DNA of 64,000 nucleotides, taken from NCBI GenBank assembly GCA_010093485.1, contig MU001496.1, forward strand, positions 1,999,721-2,063,720, given 5' to 3'. The position numbers and the translations under genes are program-made. The DNA is from Karstenula rhodostoma CBS 690.94 (taxonomy: Eukaryota > Ascomycota > Dothideomycetes > Pleosporales > Didymosphaeriaceae). The notes beneath the pieces are model-generated. The model was given only the letters and a program-made list of their open reading frames with translations. It did no database searches and had not been told where the DNA came from. This document shows positions 8,843 through 19,457 of the stretch, piece by piece (positions within the stretch are counted from its first letter, which is position 1; every line of letters starts with the position of its first letter).

Positions 8843-10475
8843 TTAAGAGCATCGCTCCTGTTGACCGAGGATTTGGTCAAAGACCGAAGAAAGCTTCCTC
8901 ACACGGTTCTTGACTAGGTTCTGGCAACGCCAGGCAACAAAATGGTCAGGTCTGACCAGGATCGCTCCGTTTTCGTCCATTCCACGTACCGGATACTCTT
9001 CTCTGTAGCATTCAATGTAGTCACCTCCATAGGTGTGGCGTGAAAGGCACGTGCTACCTACGCGTGGGCGCTCAATCGAGCTCAATCGAGCTTGGGCCAG
9101 CCGGATCCATATATATATCGAGCCTGGGAGCTTCTCTCCCTACGCCCAGTGACAATACAATCGATCACCCTGAACTTACTCCCCAACTCCCTCCAACAAT
9201 AGGCAATCTTGTAAGCCCGGGCCGAGGCTCCGTCCGGACCCAAGATGGATTCTATGGCGCGGATCCATCCATCGCCACCAATACCGGTAAGCAGTGCAAA
9301 ACGACCCTGACCACAGAGAACTAGGTTTGAGACTCTTCGTGATCGTCCGTTGGTTACTAACCAAACGTGCGGTAGATGATAGCCAGGGTATGTGCTGACT
9401 TTGACGTCTCGCAGTGGTTCAAGGTTTGGGGAATTGGGTGCTTCGTCACCGATTTCTACAACGATGGCTTTAGAATCTAGATATATTTGGTTCACGTGTA
9501 TTATTAGAGCCTGTATCTCGAGTTCGGTTGCTTCCAACGCCTCTCGGTATCGATCACGCATTTCCGCTCCCTCTTTCGAATCAGCCCCGAGGAGCCCTGA
9601 GAAGGTTTTTCGGCTATTGTGATCAAGGCCGATGATCTTCCAGAGTCGTCGATGGGCCTCCATCCCGTCGTTTGCGCGACGCACGATGGCATCACCCACA
9701 AGTTTCCGTTCAATGGTGAGAGTATCAAGCAGTGAGGACGAAGACCATCCTTTGATGACATATGCTAGCTTCCACGCTAGGTTGAATGCATCTGATATGC
9801 AGGTGTTGCTGCCAAGCCCGTTGATAGGAGGATGGCGGTGGGTTGCGTCTCCGATACACAGCACCCTTCCGCTCTGCCAGTTCTCAGCGATAGTCGTTAA
9901 TAGTCCATAAGAACGATGACTAACCTTAACCCTAGTCGAGACAACCCACTCAGTCCAGGGTTTGACCATCTGGAAGTCTCCCACAGCTGACCAGTTTTGA
10001 ATGCCGAGGTTCAGCACCTATTTCAGACTTCTAGGCCGGTTTTTTATGCACTCGGAAAGATCGGCAATGATGTGACTGTTGGAAAGCGGTGTTGAGCGGA
10101 CGACCAATTATAAGAATCTTCAAAGCTTCCAGTACAGCACTCCTGGCACCATCTGCACCTAATATATACCGTGACGTGATATGAAAATCTCCTCCGGTGG
10201 CCTTGTCTCGCAAAATTGTTCACGACAGTATCGGCTTCCTGCACGAAATGAACGAACTACGTATGAAATCGGAACTCTGCGCCTTGTGCTGTCGCTGTTT
10301 CAACCAGCACAGGCTCAATAAAAGTTTGGGGGAGGTCAGACATAGAGCAGCGACTAACCTGGTCTCTTACTTTCTGTTCCTGATTCCTTTGCAACGCTAC
10401 TCCAGATATTGCATGCGCGCTTGGCTGCGGTGCGACCTTCGGAAGATATTGCCCATTCACGCACAGTCGTGATTA
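8843..10475 (-). pseudogene. FAD-dependent aromatic hydroxylase (phenol 2-monooxygenase-like), broken and 5'-truncated
   Basis: Relic of a class A flavoprotein hydroxylase that would add oxygen to a phenolic ring using NAD(P)H. Segment 1 (about 10370-10280) reads DLPQTFIEPVLVETAT, then a TAG. After a frameshift, 10213-10090 gives TGGDFHITSRYILGADGARS (DG motif) and GRPLNTAF. A further frameshift leads to DLSECIKNRPRSLK, a TAG where the family usually has Trp, and the 311-codon piece 10017-9082. That piece holds WSAVGDFQMVKPWTEWV, the GD motif GRVLCIGDATHRHPP and NGLGSNTCISDAFNLAWKL. The C-terminal thioredoxin-fold end (VRPDHFVAWR...ILGQ) resumes in another frame at 9085-8843, near a duplicated AGCTCGATTG. 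The N-terminal GxGxxG region is missing altogether. An intact three-exon reading could not be built. Confidence 0.8.
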
Positions 10476-10506
10476 GACCATTTCCAACCATTCTGTCATC
10501 GGCTCT

Positions 10507-12668
10507 TCAATATTGAATTTGATGCAGCTCTTCGAGGGGCACAAGAAGACGAATGAACCCTAGGTGAAAGAGTATCAAACTACTCATCAAACTGCTGCGG
10601 CCATGGTTGGTCCTGACGAAATTCTTGGCCAGAGGAAGACTAGGCTCCCATTTCTCCAGAGGAGATAACAACCGATCACGTTCTCTTCGTAGCTCTGCTA
10701 TTTGCCGTCCCGTAACTTCCAAGCCATATGCTTCAGACTCGTTGAAGGCAGAGGGGCAATCTTGGCTATTTCGCCGCGCCGGCGCGCCGGCTCAGTCCTC
10801 ATGTTTCCAACAGAGACGGCGCTGGCTTCAGGTGGAGTGGGATCAGAATCAAAGAGTCCATTCGTATTATTTGTCAAGCGCGCGAACACGTCTCGGTCTT
10901 TCGAAAAGCACCATATTGGGTACACTAACCCGAACATAAGTAGCTCCTGGCCAGCGGGGTCCAGGCGTGGAAGCGGTTCGTTTTGGTCCATGGCGATGCG
11001 AAATATGTCTGCGGCCCACAGTTCCTGACTAGGGGTCTGGTCGTGCTCTATTATCTGCAAACACAGACTAATAGATAGGTCTTCGCCACGCCAGACGGCG
11101 TCGCATGTTGGAAACTGAAGATTAATCTCCTCCATCGAGACAATGGCTTGGTATGCAGCAGAGCACTTGTGTAGGCATCGCCACAAAAGATGCCAAAAGC
11201 CAACCGCCGACGTGTCTCCAGTTGTAGCCAAAGTGCAAATCGTTCCTCGTATGGAGAATGACCCTTCATTCGATGGAACTTCCCCCAAGTCTCGGACACA
11301 TATGACTGGGAAAAGATTGTTTCTCCGAGCTTGCGCAACGAGTTATGCGCCGAGATGGTGGGCGTACATGAAAGCTTTTAGTTGTCCGAAATACAACGCG
11401 GCGACCTGCGCGAACAGTCGGGCTTGCGCTAGCCATACAAAGTCGTGTTCATCTTCTTCAAGTTCCAGAGGCGCAGTCAATAGTCCCCGGATATGAGTAT
11501 GCATCATAGCGCCATACCCATGCCTGTGAGTCACAATATATGGCTCCAATCGAAGTCAAAAACAGGAATAGTAAAGGATGCAGCGCGTTGAATTCCAATG
11601 AGTGGGTGCTCAATAAGGGCCACAATGGTCCAAAATGCTCCACGTACTTGTTCGCAAAATGATATAGTGCTGGTGGTGTTTCCTTATCACAAGGTATTCA
11701 GAATACACGGGCCACATTCGCCGATGCGGCCTTCCAGTAACTCGCACGGAAGTCTTCCGAGATCGGTTCAGAAGCGAAGGCAATCAGATCTTGCACGACG
11801 CGATTCTGATCTATTTTTGAAGTCGTTGCTTCTGAAGGGTTGCGACTGGCTACATGATTCTTAGTTTGACTTCCGATGGGATTTGAGAAGGAACTTACCG
11901 GTACCGGCAACCGTCTCATGGCCACAGAAGCCCTATCCTGGCATGCGCATGTTGTAGGCCAAGTCGCTATTCCGTCAGTTTGACGACCCTCCATGAACGT
12001 ATCAACTTGTGCGTTACTTCTTGCCATGGCTGAACCGCCATTTCCGCAGAAGATCGCACTTTGATCTGACTGTACCTCAGGATTGTTTGTAGGGAATGAG
12101 CTATCGACTGAAGATGGATAAAATCCTGTTCCCACACCTCCGGTATTGTAAAAAAGCCGAGGATCCATGGAACCGAGAGGACCGGCGAAGGCATTAGGCT
12201 CAGCAGGTAACACGAATCCTAGTGAAGCCATGACCACGTCGACATATTATCCATTGGGCCATCATCTAAATAGGTCAAGTTGGTAGGTGTTACAGTTGAG
12301 AGAGGAACATCGGGAAGCAAGCATTCTATATGGAGCTCGTAGTTCTCTTGCAAACCAGAACTACCCTGGGCTTCGTCCTGGAGTGTAGATTGGTCATAAT
12401 TCAGTTCGACGGTATCTTCCCCGCCTGTATCAGGAGTGATCTGCTGATACGGAAGCCTCACAACGTCTGATTGGTCTGTACGCCCATTAGATCCGCGGCA
12501 CATGTGGTCAACAGAAGTCTCCCTGGAGAGGCGACTCAATCTACTGGAACTGTGAGAGTATTTGCAAGTCAAGTCTGCCTTTTGACAGGTATGGCATGGA
12601 TCTTGACCATTGCATCTGGTCCTTAGTTCTCGACAGCGGTCGCAGTCGCAAGCAGTGTTGTCTGCGGG
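10507..12668 (-). pseudogene. Zn2Cys6 fungal transcription factor, decayed
   Basis: Relic of a binuclear zinc-cluster regulator. The cluster at about 12655-12560 is still complete: C-x2-C-x6-C-x5-C-x2-C-x6-C within CDRCRELRTRC, NGQDPC, HTC and QKADLTC. No in-frame ATG precedes it; a TGA lies just upstream unless an acceptor at about 12693 joins a lost exon. The frame breaks near 12230 and has a TGA near 11700. It continues as KYVEHFGPLWPLLS and HPLLFLFLTSIGAIY (fungal_trans-like region), then shifts again around 11520, 11340 and 11200. The conserved LETRRRLAFGIF and EEINLQFPTCDAVW sit in different frames. A last shift near 10730 leads to SSLILFHLGFIRLLVPLEELHQIQY and stop. With four or more shifts it cannot encode a full regulator. 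It probably controlled the neighbouring oxidoreductases. Confidence 0.82.
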
Positions 12669-13473
12669 ATCCCGAATGAACGCCTTCAGCTGAAGTCAAG
12701 TTCGGCACGATCTTGTCGGGCTGAATCTGATGGAGTTTTGAATGACGCGATAAAAGATCTTTGCGATAGAAGATAATACTGCATGTTACGTATTAGTGTT
12801 TTATATTGCTTTAATAGCTGTAGGTGTGGCGGGTTAAGGAGTTCTGAGTGCGATAGATCCTGTGACACATGCTATAGGAATACATGCTACTAAAGCGTGT
12901 CGGAAATAGGGAACCGACTTTGCACTGATTGCCTTGCAAAGTTCGTGTCATGCTCGGTGCGAATACTTGTTTTGCAAGGGAGATATCCGGACCGAACTAG
13001 CACTTAGAGTGAGAAATACGGGGTAAATGCGGGGTACGTTCCAGTGGCCTCCTTTTTGACGCTGTACCACGTGGAGAATTCCTCCACTTAGGCCTGGAGT
13101 CTTCGTTTTTGGGGCAGGATTGTTCACTTCGCGCTGACAGTCAAATATGATACTTCGCAAGCTTCTGGAAGCCGCGGCAAAACACAGTAAAGGAACTCGG
13201 TGGGGTGCCAAAACACAAAGATTTCAAATAGTCGCGCTGACAGTATCACTAGGACTTGAAATTCGCCGCTACAGATAATAGTGAGGTAATCTCTATCTAT
13301 CGAAGGCCATACAGTTACATAAACAACCGATTCCTCCTATTTACACCTCCATCATGTCGTCGTCTTTCAAGAACGCTTGGGGCTTCATAAACAGTGCGAC
13401 TTCACCTGGTGTAACTTCCCTTGATAAGCCCTTGAACTTGCGTCATGAACAGAGAGAAACGGTTAAACCCTCT
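12669..13473. other. Intergenic; contains second copy of the 40-bp repeat
   Basis: Lies between the decayed regulator and the 3' end of the AIM9-like gene. A 60-codon minus-strand frame (12868-12686) runs toward the zinc cluster but is out of frame with it, so it is not called. No other gene is seen. Confidence 0.4.
13172..13215 (+). repeat. Short dispersed repeat, copy 2
   Basis: Reads CCGCGGCAAAACACAGTA then GGAACTCGGTGGGGTGCCA; pairs with 6525-6565 in the same orientation. No target duplication or terminal repeat was identified, so whether it is a mobile-element fragment or a shared 3'/promoter sequence is open. Confidence 0.6.
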
Positions 13474-15267
13474 TTAGTACGGCCATATCTTCCGCATCTC
13501 TTCACCCGATTTACCATACTCTGCACAGTGCGCAATGCAAATATCAAGGAGTTCCTTGTTCCGCTGCTGTTTCTCCTCAAAGTCATCATCAGGGGCAATC
13601 CAGCCATCGGTATCGGTACCCAGATATTCCCGGGCGAGCTCATAGATCTTGTGGTGGTCCCGATATTCTTGGAATTCATGCTGATACTTTTCAATCTCAT
13701 CCTTGCTGAAATTGCATGGACAGTCGCCGGAAAATCCAGCTTCGTTCCACACGTCGGCTATGGAAATCAGGCAAACACGAAGAGGTACAATACCCTCTTC
13801 CCACGCTTCTCCGCAACGGAGGAGGAGTTGTCGGAAAAGGGGAGGAAGACGTATAGATTTGAAAACATTCTTGTTCTTGAAACCGCTGGCAGCCTCGTAA
13901 GCCTTACCCATCATTGTTTGTTTGTGTTTAAACCTGAGAATAGCTTGATCGTCGTCATCCATTTCGTCGATGTTCCCCGGGAGCGTTGGTATCTCGGACC
14001 CAAGTTCGTAGTCCTCGCCAATGCTTATGAATTCGGGGAAGCGAACTTGGTAAAACAAAGGTGATACCACGATAGATTGCCAATCGATAAGCGAGACGAT
14101 TTGGGTAGGCTCTGTATCAGAAACGTAGATATTTCCCATGTGTAGGTCAGTATGCCACAAGGTGGGCCACGGAAAGCGTCCGGGAAGAGTCTTCGCGTCT
14201 ATCTTGAGAAACACCTCTTTGGCCATTTTCAAGATGGCAAGTTGTTCTTCAGTAGAGCCCCGTGGTGGCCCGTAGGGCACAACTTTGGGATTCTGTTCGA
14301 TACGTGCGATCTCACGTTCGGCAAGCGCAACGCCAAAAGCAGGTAGAGTGGGCCCTGATAAGGTATAACTATTAGTTAGGAAAGGAAACTGGCCCAGTAT
14401 CACTCACATGGCCCTCGGTCAAAGCGCGCCTGTACAGATTCCGCTTCGTCCTTGCCGAACCATGACCGCTCGCAAGACGGCCCGATACAAAAATGGCCAG
14501 AAGGGTCCATCTCGGGCGCTAGCGGTTTGTACTTGTCGCCGGCCCCCATTGACTCACGGAGGTAAAGACTTCCATTCGCTGGGAAAGCAATCGCCGCGAG
14601 ATCAGCTTCAATCTGGCATAGGTTTTTAATGAATTCAAAATGACTCAAATCTTCCATCTCTCCCCATTTTTTGACCAGTTGACAACCGACAGCCTTCTCC
14701 ATTATGATGTATTCGGCACCGACTGGGTTAAAAGAGTCGGCGTTCCATGCCAGGACTTTGGGGACCGGAACTGTAGTGTGATCATGCACTATTGGCGCAT
14801 TGATCAGTCACAAGCTTTCTATTCTAAATCAAGTAGGACGTACAGTATTGCAGAACAGCGACTTCTGATGCTGTTAGGTACTTAGGGGGCCCAGCAATAG
14901 GGAAAGGGAGTTTAGCAACAACCTCTGTTCCATCTTCTTTACTTATAAGTAACGCCTTACTGAAGCCGCCTTCCATCTTCTCAATTGTGCGAATGGGCGA
15001 TTTGCTACTGCCAGCAGAGGCGGCTACGGCGCAGAGCTGGTCTAAGTCGAATTTCAGATATCTTTGGTCGCATAATTCCTTCTCCCTGACCAAGAAGCGA
15101 CCATTCGTATATCTAAAAAGGTCCTCGCGACCAATTCTCTCGCCTATAACAACTTAATTAAATATTTAAATAGGTAATGAGTGGTTCTTACCCCGGCAAA
15201 GTATTGAAAGAGTTCTAGATGAGCTAGAGGATATCGCATGTTTGACCCTCCAGAATTTCATGCTCAT
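13474..15267 (-). CDS. AIM9-like aminoglycoside-phosphotransferase-fold protein, probably mitochondrial
   Basis: Kinase-like APH-fold protein of the AIM9 (altered inheritance of mitochondria 9) type, about 545 aa. Four exons, 15267-15192, 15143-14844, 14788-14408 and 14354-13474; all three introns are phase 1 and 48-55 nt. Splicing joins GRED-LFRYTNGRFLV, LQY-LHDHTTVPVPKVLAW and RFDRGP-WPTLPAFG, each as in the family. VGAEYIIMEKAVG marks the N-lobe/hinge. The catalytic loop is HTDLHMGNI (HxDxxxxN) and the metal-binding Asp is in LIDWQS. The N-terminus (MSMKFWRVKHAISSSSSRTLSILCR) is basic and Ser-rich without acids, as in a mitochondrial presequence; the next Met two codons on is an alternative start. 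This is the only intact gene in 6.6-15.3 kb. Related genes are numerous in ascomycetes and their substrates are mostly unknown. Confidence 0.85.
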
Positions 15268-17732
15268 AGGTGGAATAGAAAACAAGAATGGCATACTCTG
15301 CGTATGGATAATATTTGAGACTGATTTGCTTAGTGAGTATGAGTACTTATTAAGATTTACACATCTTACTAATTTCATGGACCACAGGTGCTCGCTGAGA
15401 ACGAGTGAAATTATTTGCTCATAAGAAGGGTGATTGACATACCTGATGCTATGGATCCTTGAAATAGGCCTCGGTCTTTGGTTGAAGGTGTACACGCGTG
15501 TCAGGCTCCTATTGGAATGGCAAGCCGAGCCAGAGAAGAGAGAATGTGGTAGCAAAACAAGTTCAAGTACAGAGGACCTCTAGTTTCGGTGTATATGCAA
15601 CGCGCTCAGATTGCCAGAGTCAGTGACGTGGGCTGTAGTATCGATACTTTCAGAACCTGCGGCACAGCATCGGCGCACGTAAAGGCGACCGAGGGCGAGG
15701 TCTTGAAGAGGTTGGCAGAGGATACGGATGTAGATGGGCTGAACTAATGGTATGGCACTTTTGGGTTGTCAATCAGCTGGAGATGCACGCCGAGATAATA
15801 TTACGGCGAAGGAAGAAGAGGCGAGGTTGGATTTGTTCCATGAGGGCACCGGGTGATGTAAGCAAGGCGCTTGGACCCGATAACGAGCACCACCAACATA
15901 CAGCGTCTGTCATGAACAAGGCGATATATAAAGAAATTGTGCGCAAAGATTATAGCTATTATATAGATATATATTTGTATCACTTTTGGACGGCAGTCCA
16001 TGTCCATGTCCATATTTGTCTATCACTTTACGGGTCACTACTTTGTAGTTTGAGTCAACAATTAGAAAACCATAGATATATATACTACTTCACGCTACGC
16101 CCTTTTTAGCTAGCCTGCGCACAGACGCTAGAACGATGCAGCAAATGGGTGGCTGAATCCCTCTTTGCCAACCGACGGCCCTGCCCCAGATTACTTACGA
16201 CGAAAGATTGCAGCAAGGTCCCGATGGTGGAATATATAAAGGGACTCGATTCGATATAACAGGTTCCTATCGCATACGCTATCGACAAGTTCATCAGCGA
16301 TATAAGAACTTTGGCAACTTACGGCGGTGGTAGCAGCGGCATCTTGTAAACCACCTGTTCCAAGATCTACAAATTGTGAAAACGCGGAATAGATACGTGT
16401 ACGACAAACTACGAGTTGACGCTATGGATTTCAAACAATGTTACTTCTATGATTCGCCAGATGTCGATGTTTAACAGCCCCAACCACCTCAACACCTACT
16501 CCGACATGGTGCGAAGTCCATCAATTCTGGAATGAAAGCCCTAAGCGATCGAGGTGCAATATTCAAAGGTTAGAGCAAGAACAGAACGAGGTCACGTAGA
16601 ATGTGTCCCTCTCATCCTCTCGTCCGAACCAAAGGAGATCGCTATAGTCAAACGACGGTAATCGGTGTACCTTTGCGAGTTGTTATTATTTGAGTTCAAG
16701 GCAGTAAACTCCGCTCTGTATTTATCTTTAGGAGTTGGTCCAAAACATCCAGCTGCTTTGCATATATTGGTTTCGATGTAACTTTACTCCTGTCGCTCCA
16801 GATTGCCCCGTGCGGAATGATCTGCAAGCTTCTGACCTGCGTGGCCAAATCTCGCCGCAGTACGATAGTACGGAAGAATTGGGAGAAATAATAATATTCC
16901 CACGGTGGTCCCCCGTAGTCCTGACCAAGTGGTTGTGTATTCTGTTCTTTATCGAGGTTTCTCGTCGCGTCATGATGATAGAAGATTGGCTGCGCCACAC
17001 CACCCAGTACTTTGGATGTGCGACACAGATATACGGGTGTCCGCTTGTTTGAACTACCTCAGGCGTGTTGGCATTGGCGGATTCGCCTTCGTTCCGACAG
17101 TAAAAGCAGAGGTTGGCGCGAATGAACATGGGGATTTCTTCGTGAATTTGATCCAAACGCATAATGAAAGATGCGCTTGCAAGAGTCGTAGCTATCTTTT
17201 GCATGTAGAAGGGGTGGTGTGAATTACTCGTGAATAGCGATGAAGACCGAGAAAGGCGAGGCCGCATATGATGTCTGCGTGCGAGATTGCCATGTGCGCA
17301 GCCCTAATTTTGTCTAAACCTCGCCACCATAGTATTGGTCTTTAGGCCGGTCTTGCGACACTGTGCTCCAGGGAAAGCGTGACTGGTCATGATTAGGCCG
17401 CGCCTACTATCGTGTTTAATACACGTGTGTTTCGGTTTCTACTGCTTAGTTTGCGGTGAAGGTTCAGTATTCCCTGAGCTTTCCCTACCACGCCGATGCG
17501 AAGAGCCAAGTCGATTGTGACCGGTTTAGCTATACTTTCCCAAGACTACGGCTGCATATTCTGTCCAGAACAGAAAGGTTTAGGCCCCCATGCATGCGGC
17601 TAATCTCGCCTATGCCCTGCAGAACCTCGGGAACCTGTTGTACATGGGATATAAGACTGGAGGGATGGCTTTGGAATATCGCGAAAATACACGAATCTTG
17701 TACGTTCTCAAGATCCGCCGTTCGTGTTTGCG
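15268..17732. other. Gene-poor stretch
   Basis: About 2.5 kb without a supported intact gene. Short A/T-rich runs such as ATATATAGATATATAT occur at about 15920-16090. TATATAAA-like sequences at about 15923 and 16233 lead into no coding frame. The only protein resemblance is a weak F-box-type fragment near 16.7-17.0 kb, listed separately. Confidence 0.45.
16696..17050 (-). pseudogene. Possible fragment of an F-box/LRR-type fungal protein
   Basis: A minus-strand frame at 16998-16696 includes YYFSQFFRTIVLRRDLATQV followed by RSLQI. This recalls the segment of fungal F-box-type proteins in which a chain of 'rtll.rpdLa..VrsL' precedes leucine-rich repeats. Nothing before or after it extends the likeness, no F-box is seen, and a competing 179-codon frame overlaps. 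Treat as a weak relic. Confidence 0.25.
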
Positions 17733-18328
17733 ATGAATTATATCCTCTATTTCGCCTCTGTGATCGCTTCTACTAGCGCGTACTATACCTCCACAATTAC
17801 ACGCGACTACACTCTAACCCAGACTGATTTATTTAACTGCACCGCGACGCCCCTCCCAGAGTCATGCACCGTGTATTCAAGGAATTGGACCGGGACGGCC
17901 AAAGTTTATACGTACACGATCACATCGGGTGGTACAGCTCCCGGTTTCTTTCACTCGCTTGCTCTCCACTCCCGCTTCAATACTGACCGGTGTTCACAGT
18001 TGAGATGGTCAACCCAGAAACGTCTGACTTGTGGAGCCACATGTCCTGCGTAGATTCCGAAAGAAGTAGGATGCAGGCAAGTCAGTTAGCTGCGGGCATC
18101 GTCGCAACTACAGGGGAGAATCCTACTATAACTGCATGTCCACTGCGACCGGCGACTTCTATCATAAGTGACGGAACGGAATCAAATCCGCAGACAAGAC
18201 CTTTGCCGACTGCATCGTTAACGGAGAGTACCGCGCCTCAATTGAGTGGACATGCTGGACTAGGAAAGCCAGTGGCAGATCTGGGGGCCGTCATTGGGGG
18301 GTTGGTTGCTAGGATCGTTGTGCTCTAA
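17733..18328 (+). CDS. Small secreted protein with C-terminal hydrophobic anchor, unknown function
   Basis: About 179 aa from exons 17733-17943 and 18000-18328. The 56-nt intron (GTTTCT...TCACAG, phase 1) has a perfect TACTGAC branch site at about 17981. MNYILYFASVIASTSA is a signal peptide. The chain then alternates Tyr and Thr (YYTSTITRDYTLTQTD), has two early Cys around CTATPLPESC and N-glycosylation sequons (NCT, NWT). A Ser/Thr/Pro-rich stretch follows, and the end is GAVIGGLVARIVVL, a short hydrophobic segment like a GPI signal or membrane anchor. This layout is common among fungal wall proteins. No family was recognised. The second exon carries two further Cys (SC, AC). It stands alone, with gene-poor DNA on both sides. 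Confidence 0.7.
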
Positions 18329-19457
18329 CGGGTGGCGGGACTGGTGGTATATCTGCATAACCAGGTGTCTTCCTTTTCATTTAGGAAGCTCTCACCGAGA
18401 CGGAACGGGATGCAACGATAGTTATGGGGCACCGCAGTTCGATTAGGAACTCGATATCATCTGCCTGTACTGTTGAATGTGGGTGGTTGAGACCTTCAAA
18501 TTATCAAGACCGATCAGCAAGTGACCATTTGGCGTGAGATGCGCGCGCAAGGGTTGCGGTTTGAGATTACTTAATACTCAGACCTTTGAAGTTCTGAAAT
18601 CAGTTGTTGTAGGACTCCTTATCGTAATTCTTTACCGCGATCGCGCTCCTCAAAGCCGCAGCTTTTAGCTGTCGAACAAATGCGTCGTGGACCAGGAGAT
18701 CAGCGTGGTCGGGCATGTCGGAGATGGCTTTGATGTCGAGGTCCTTCGAGCGAAGGTTCATGTTTGGACATCTGGACTTTGGGCGCAGCATTGAGCAGAT
18801 GTGGAAGCCAAGAAGTTCGCGTGAGGGTATGGGAAAAGAGAAATTGAACGTTGCTCAGACTTATATGTGCGTACGGTCGAAGTATCGACGCTCCCATTGA
18901 GGTCGAAGGAAGAACACGACCTTGGTGATGTAAAGCTACATGCACAACGCACCAGTGGCTTGTAGGAGAACAGAGGTCCATTATAATTCACTTTCTATCG
19001 AATTCAATAGGAATGTGTGCCAACTGAACCCCTGGACATACGTTTGGAGTTCTCTATCTCTGAAAAGCAAAACCTCCTGCCTTGTCTAGGCTAGCGTGCT
19101 TTTGCACGCACTGTGAACGTCATAGACCGGAGCCTATCTCCGTCCCTGCAGCATCGCAACTGTACAACTCTACCATCTATCTTGATACAAGCCATACACA
19201 AGGCGGCAGATAGATTCCGCACCATCAACGTCCTGATGCACCGCGGACCACGAATCTGGGGCGCAGCGCCTCGAGCCAGGGTTCATGATAAGGAACTATG
19301 GATCGCGGCAATGAACAGCGTTTGATAGGCAGCGTGATTCTGACGTCGGCAATGAAGTGAGGGGCGTCGGCATGTAGGTCGGGGTATGATGGTGTACATA
19401 TACCGTGCCACATCAAAGACATGGTGTTGTAAATTCTCCACAGCCGAATTCGCCAAC
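18329..19457. other. Intergenic, no gene recognised
   Basis: Holds the 3' end of the secreted-protein gene and the promoter of the transporter. A 63-codon minus-strand frame (18791-18600) ending LLVHDAFVRQLKAAALRSA could be a gene end, but I know no match and no upstream exon could be joined to it. Confidence 0.35.

Noticed and set aside
9082..10017. Treating the 311-codon hydroxylase piece as an intact gene
   Set aside because: It lacks the FAD-binding N-terminus, and both flanks hold further homologous sequence in other frames.
11343..12572. Splicing the regulator frames into one intact multi-exon gene
   Set aside because: Adjacent frames overlap or nearly touch (for example around 12230) with no room for introns, and an in-frame TGA near 11700 has no bracketing splice sites. 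Frameshift decay is simpler.
13354..14064. 236-codon plus-strand open frame
   Set aside because: It lies antisense to exon 4 of the AIM9-like gene, whose kinase motifs, introns and family likeness are clear; the plus frame has no such support.
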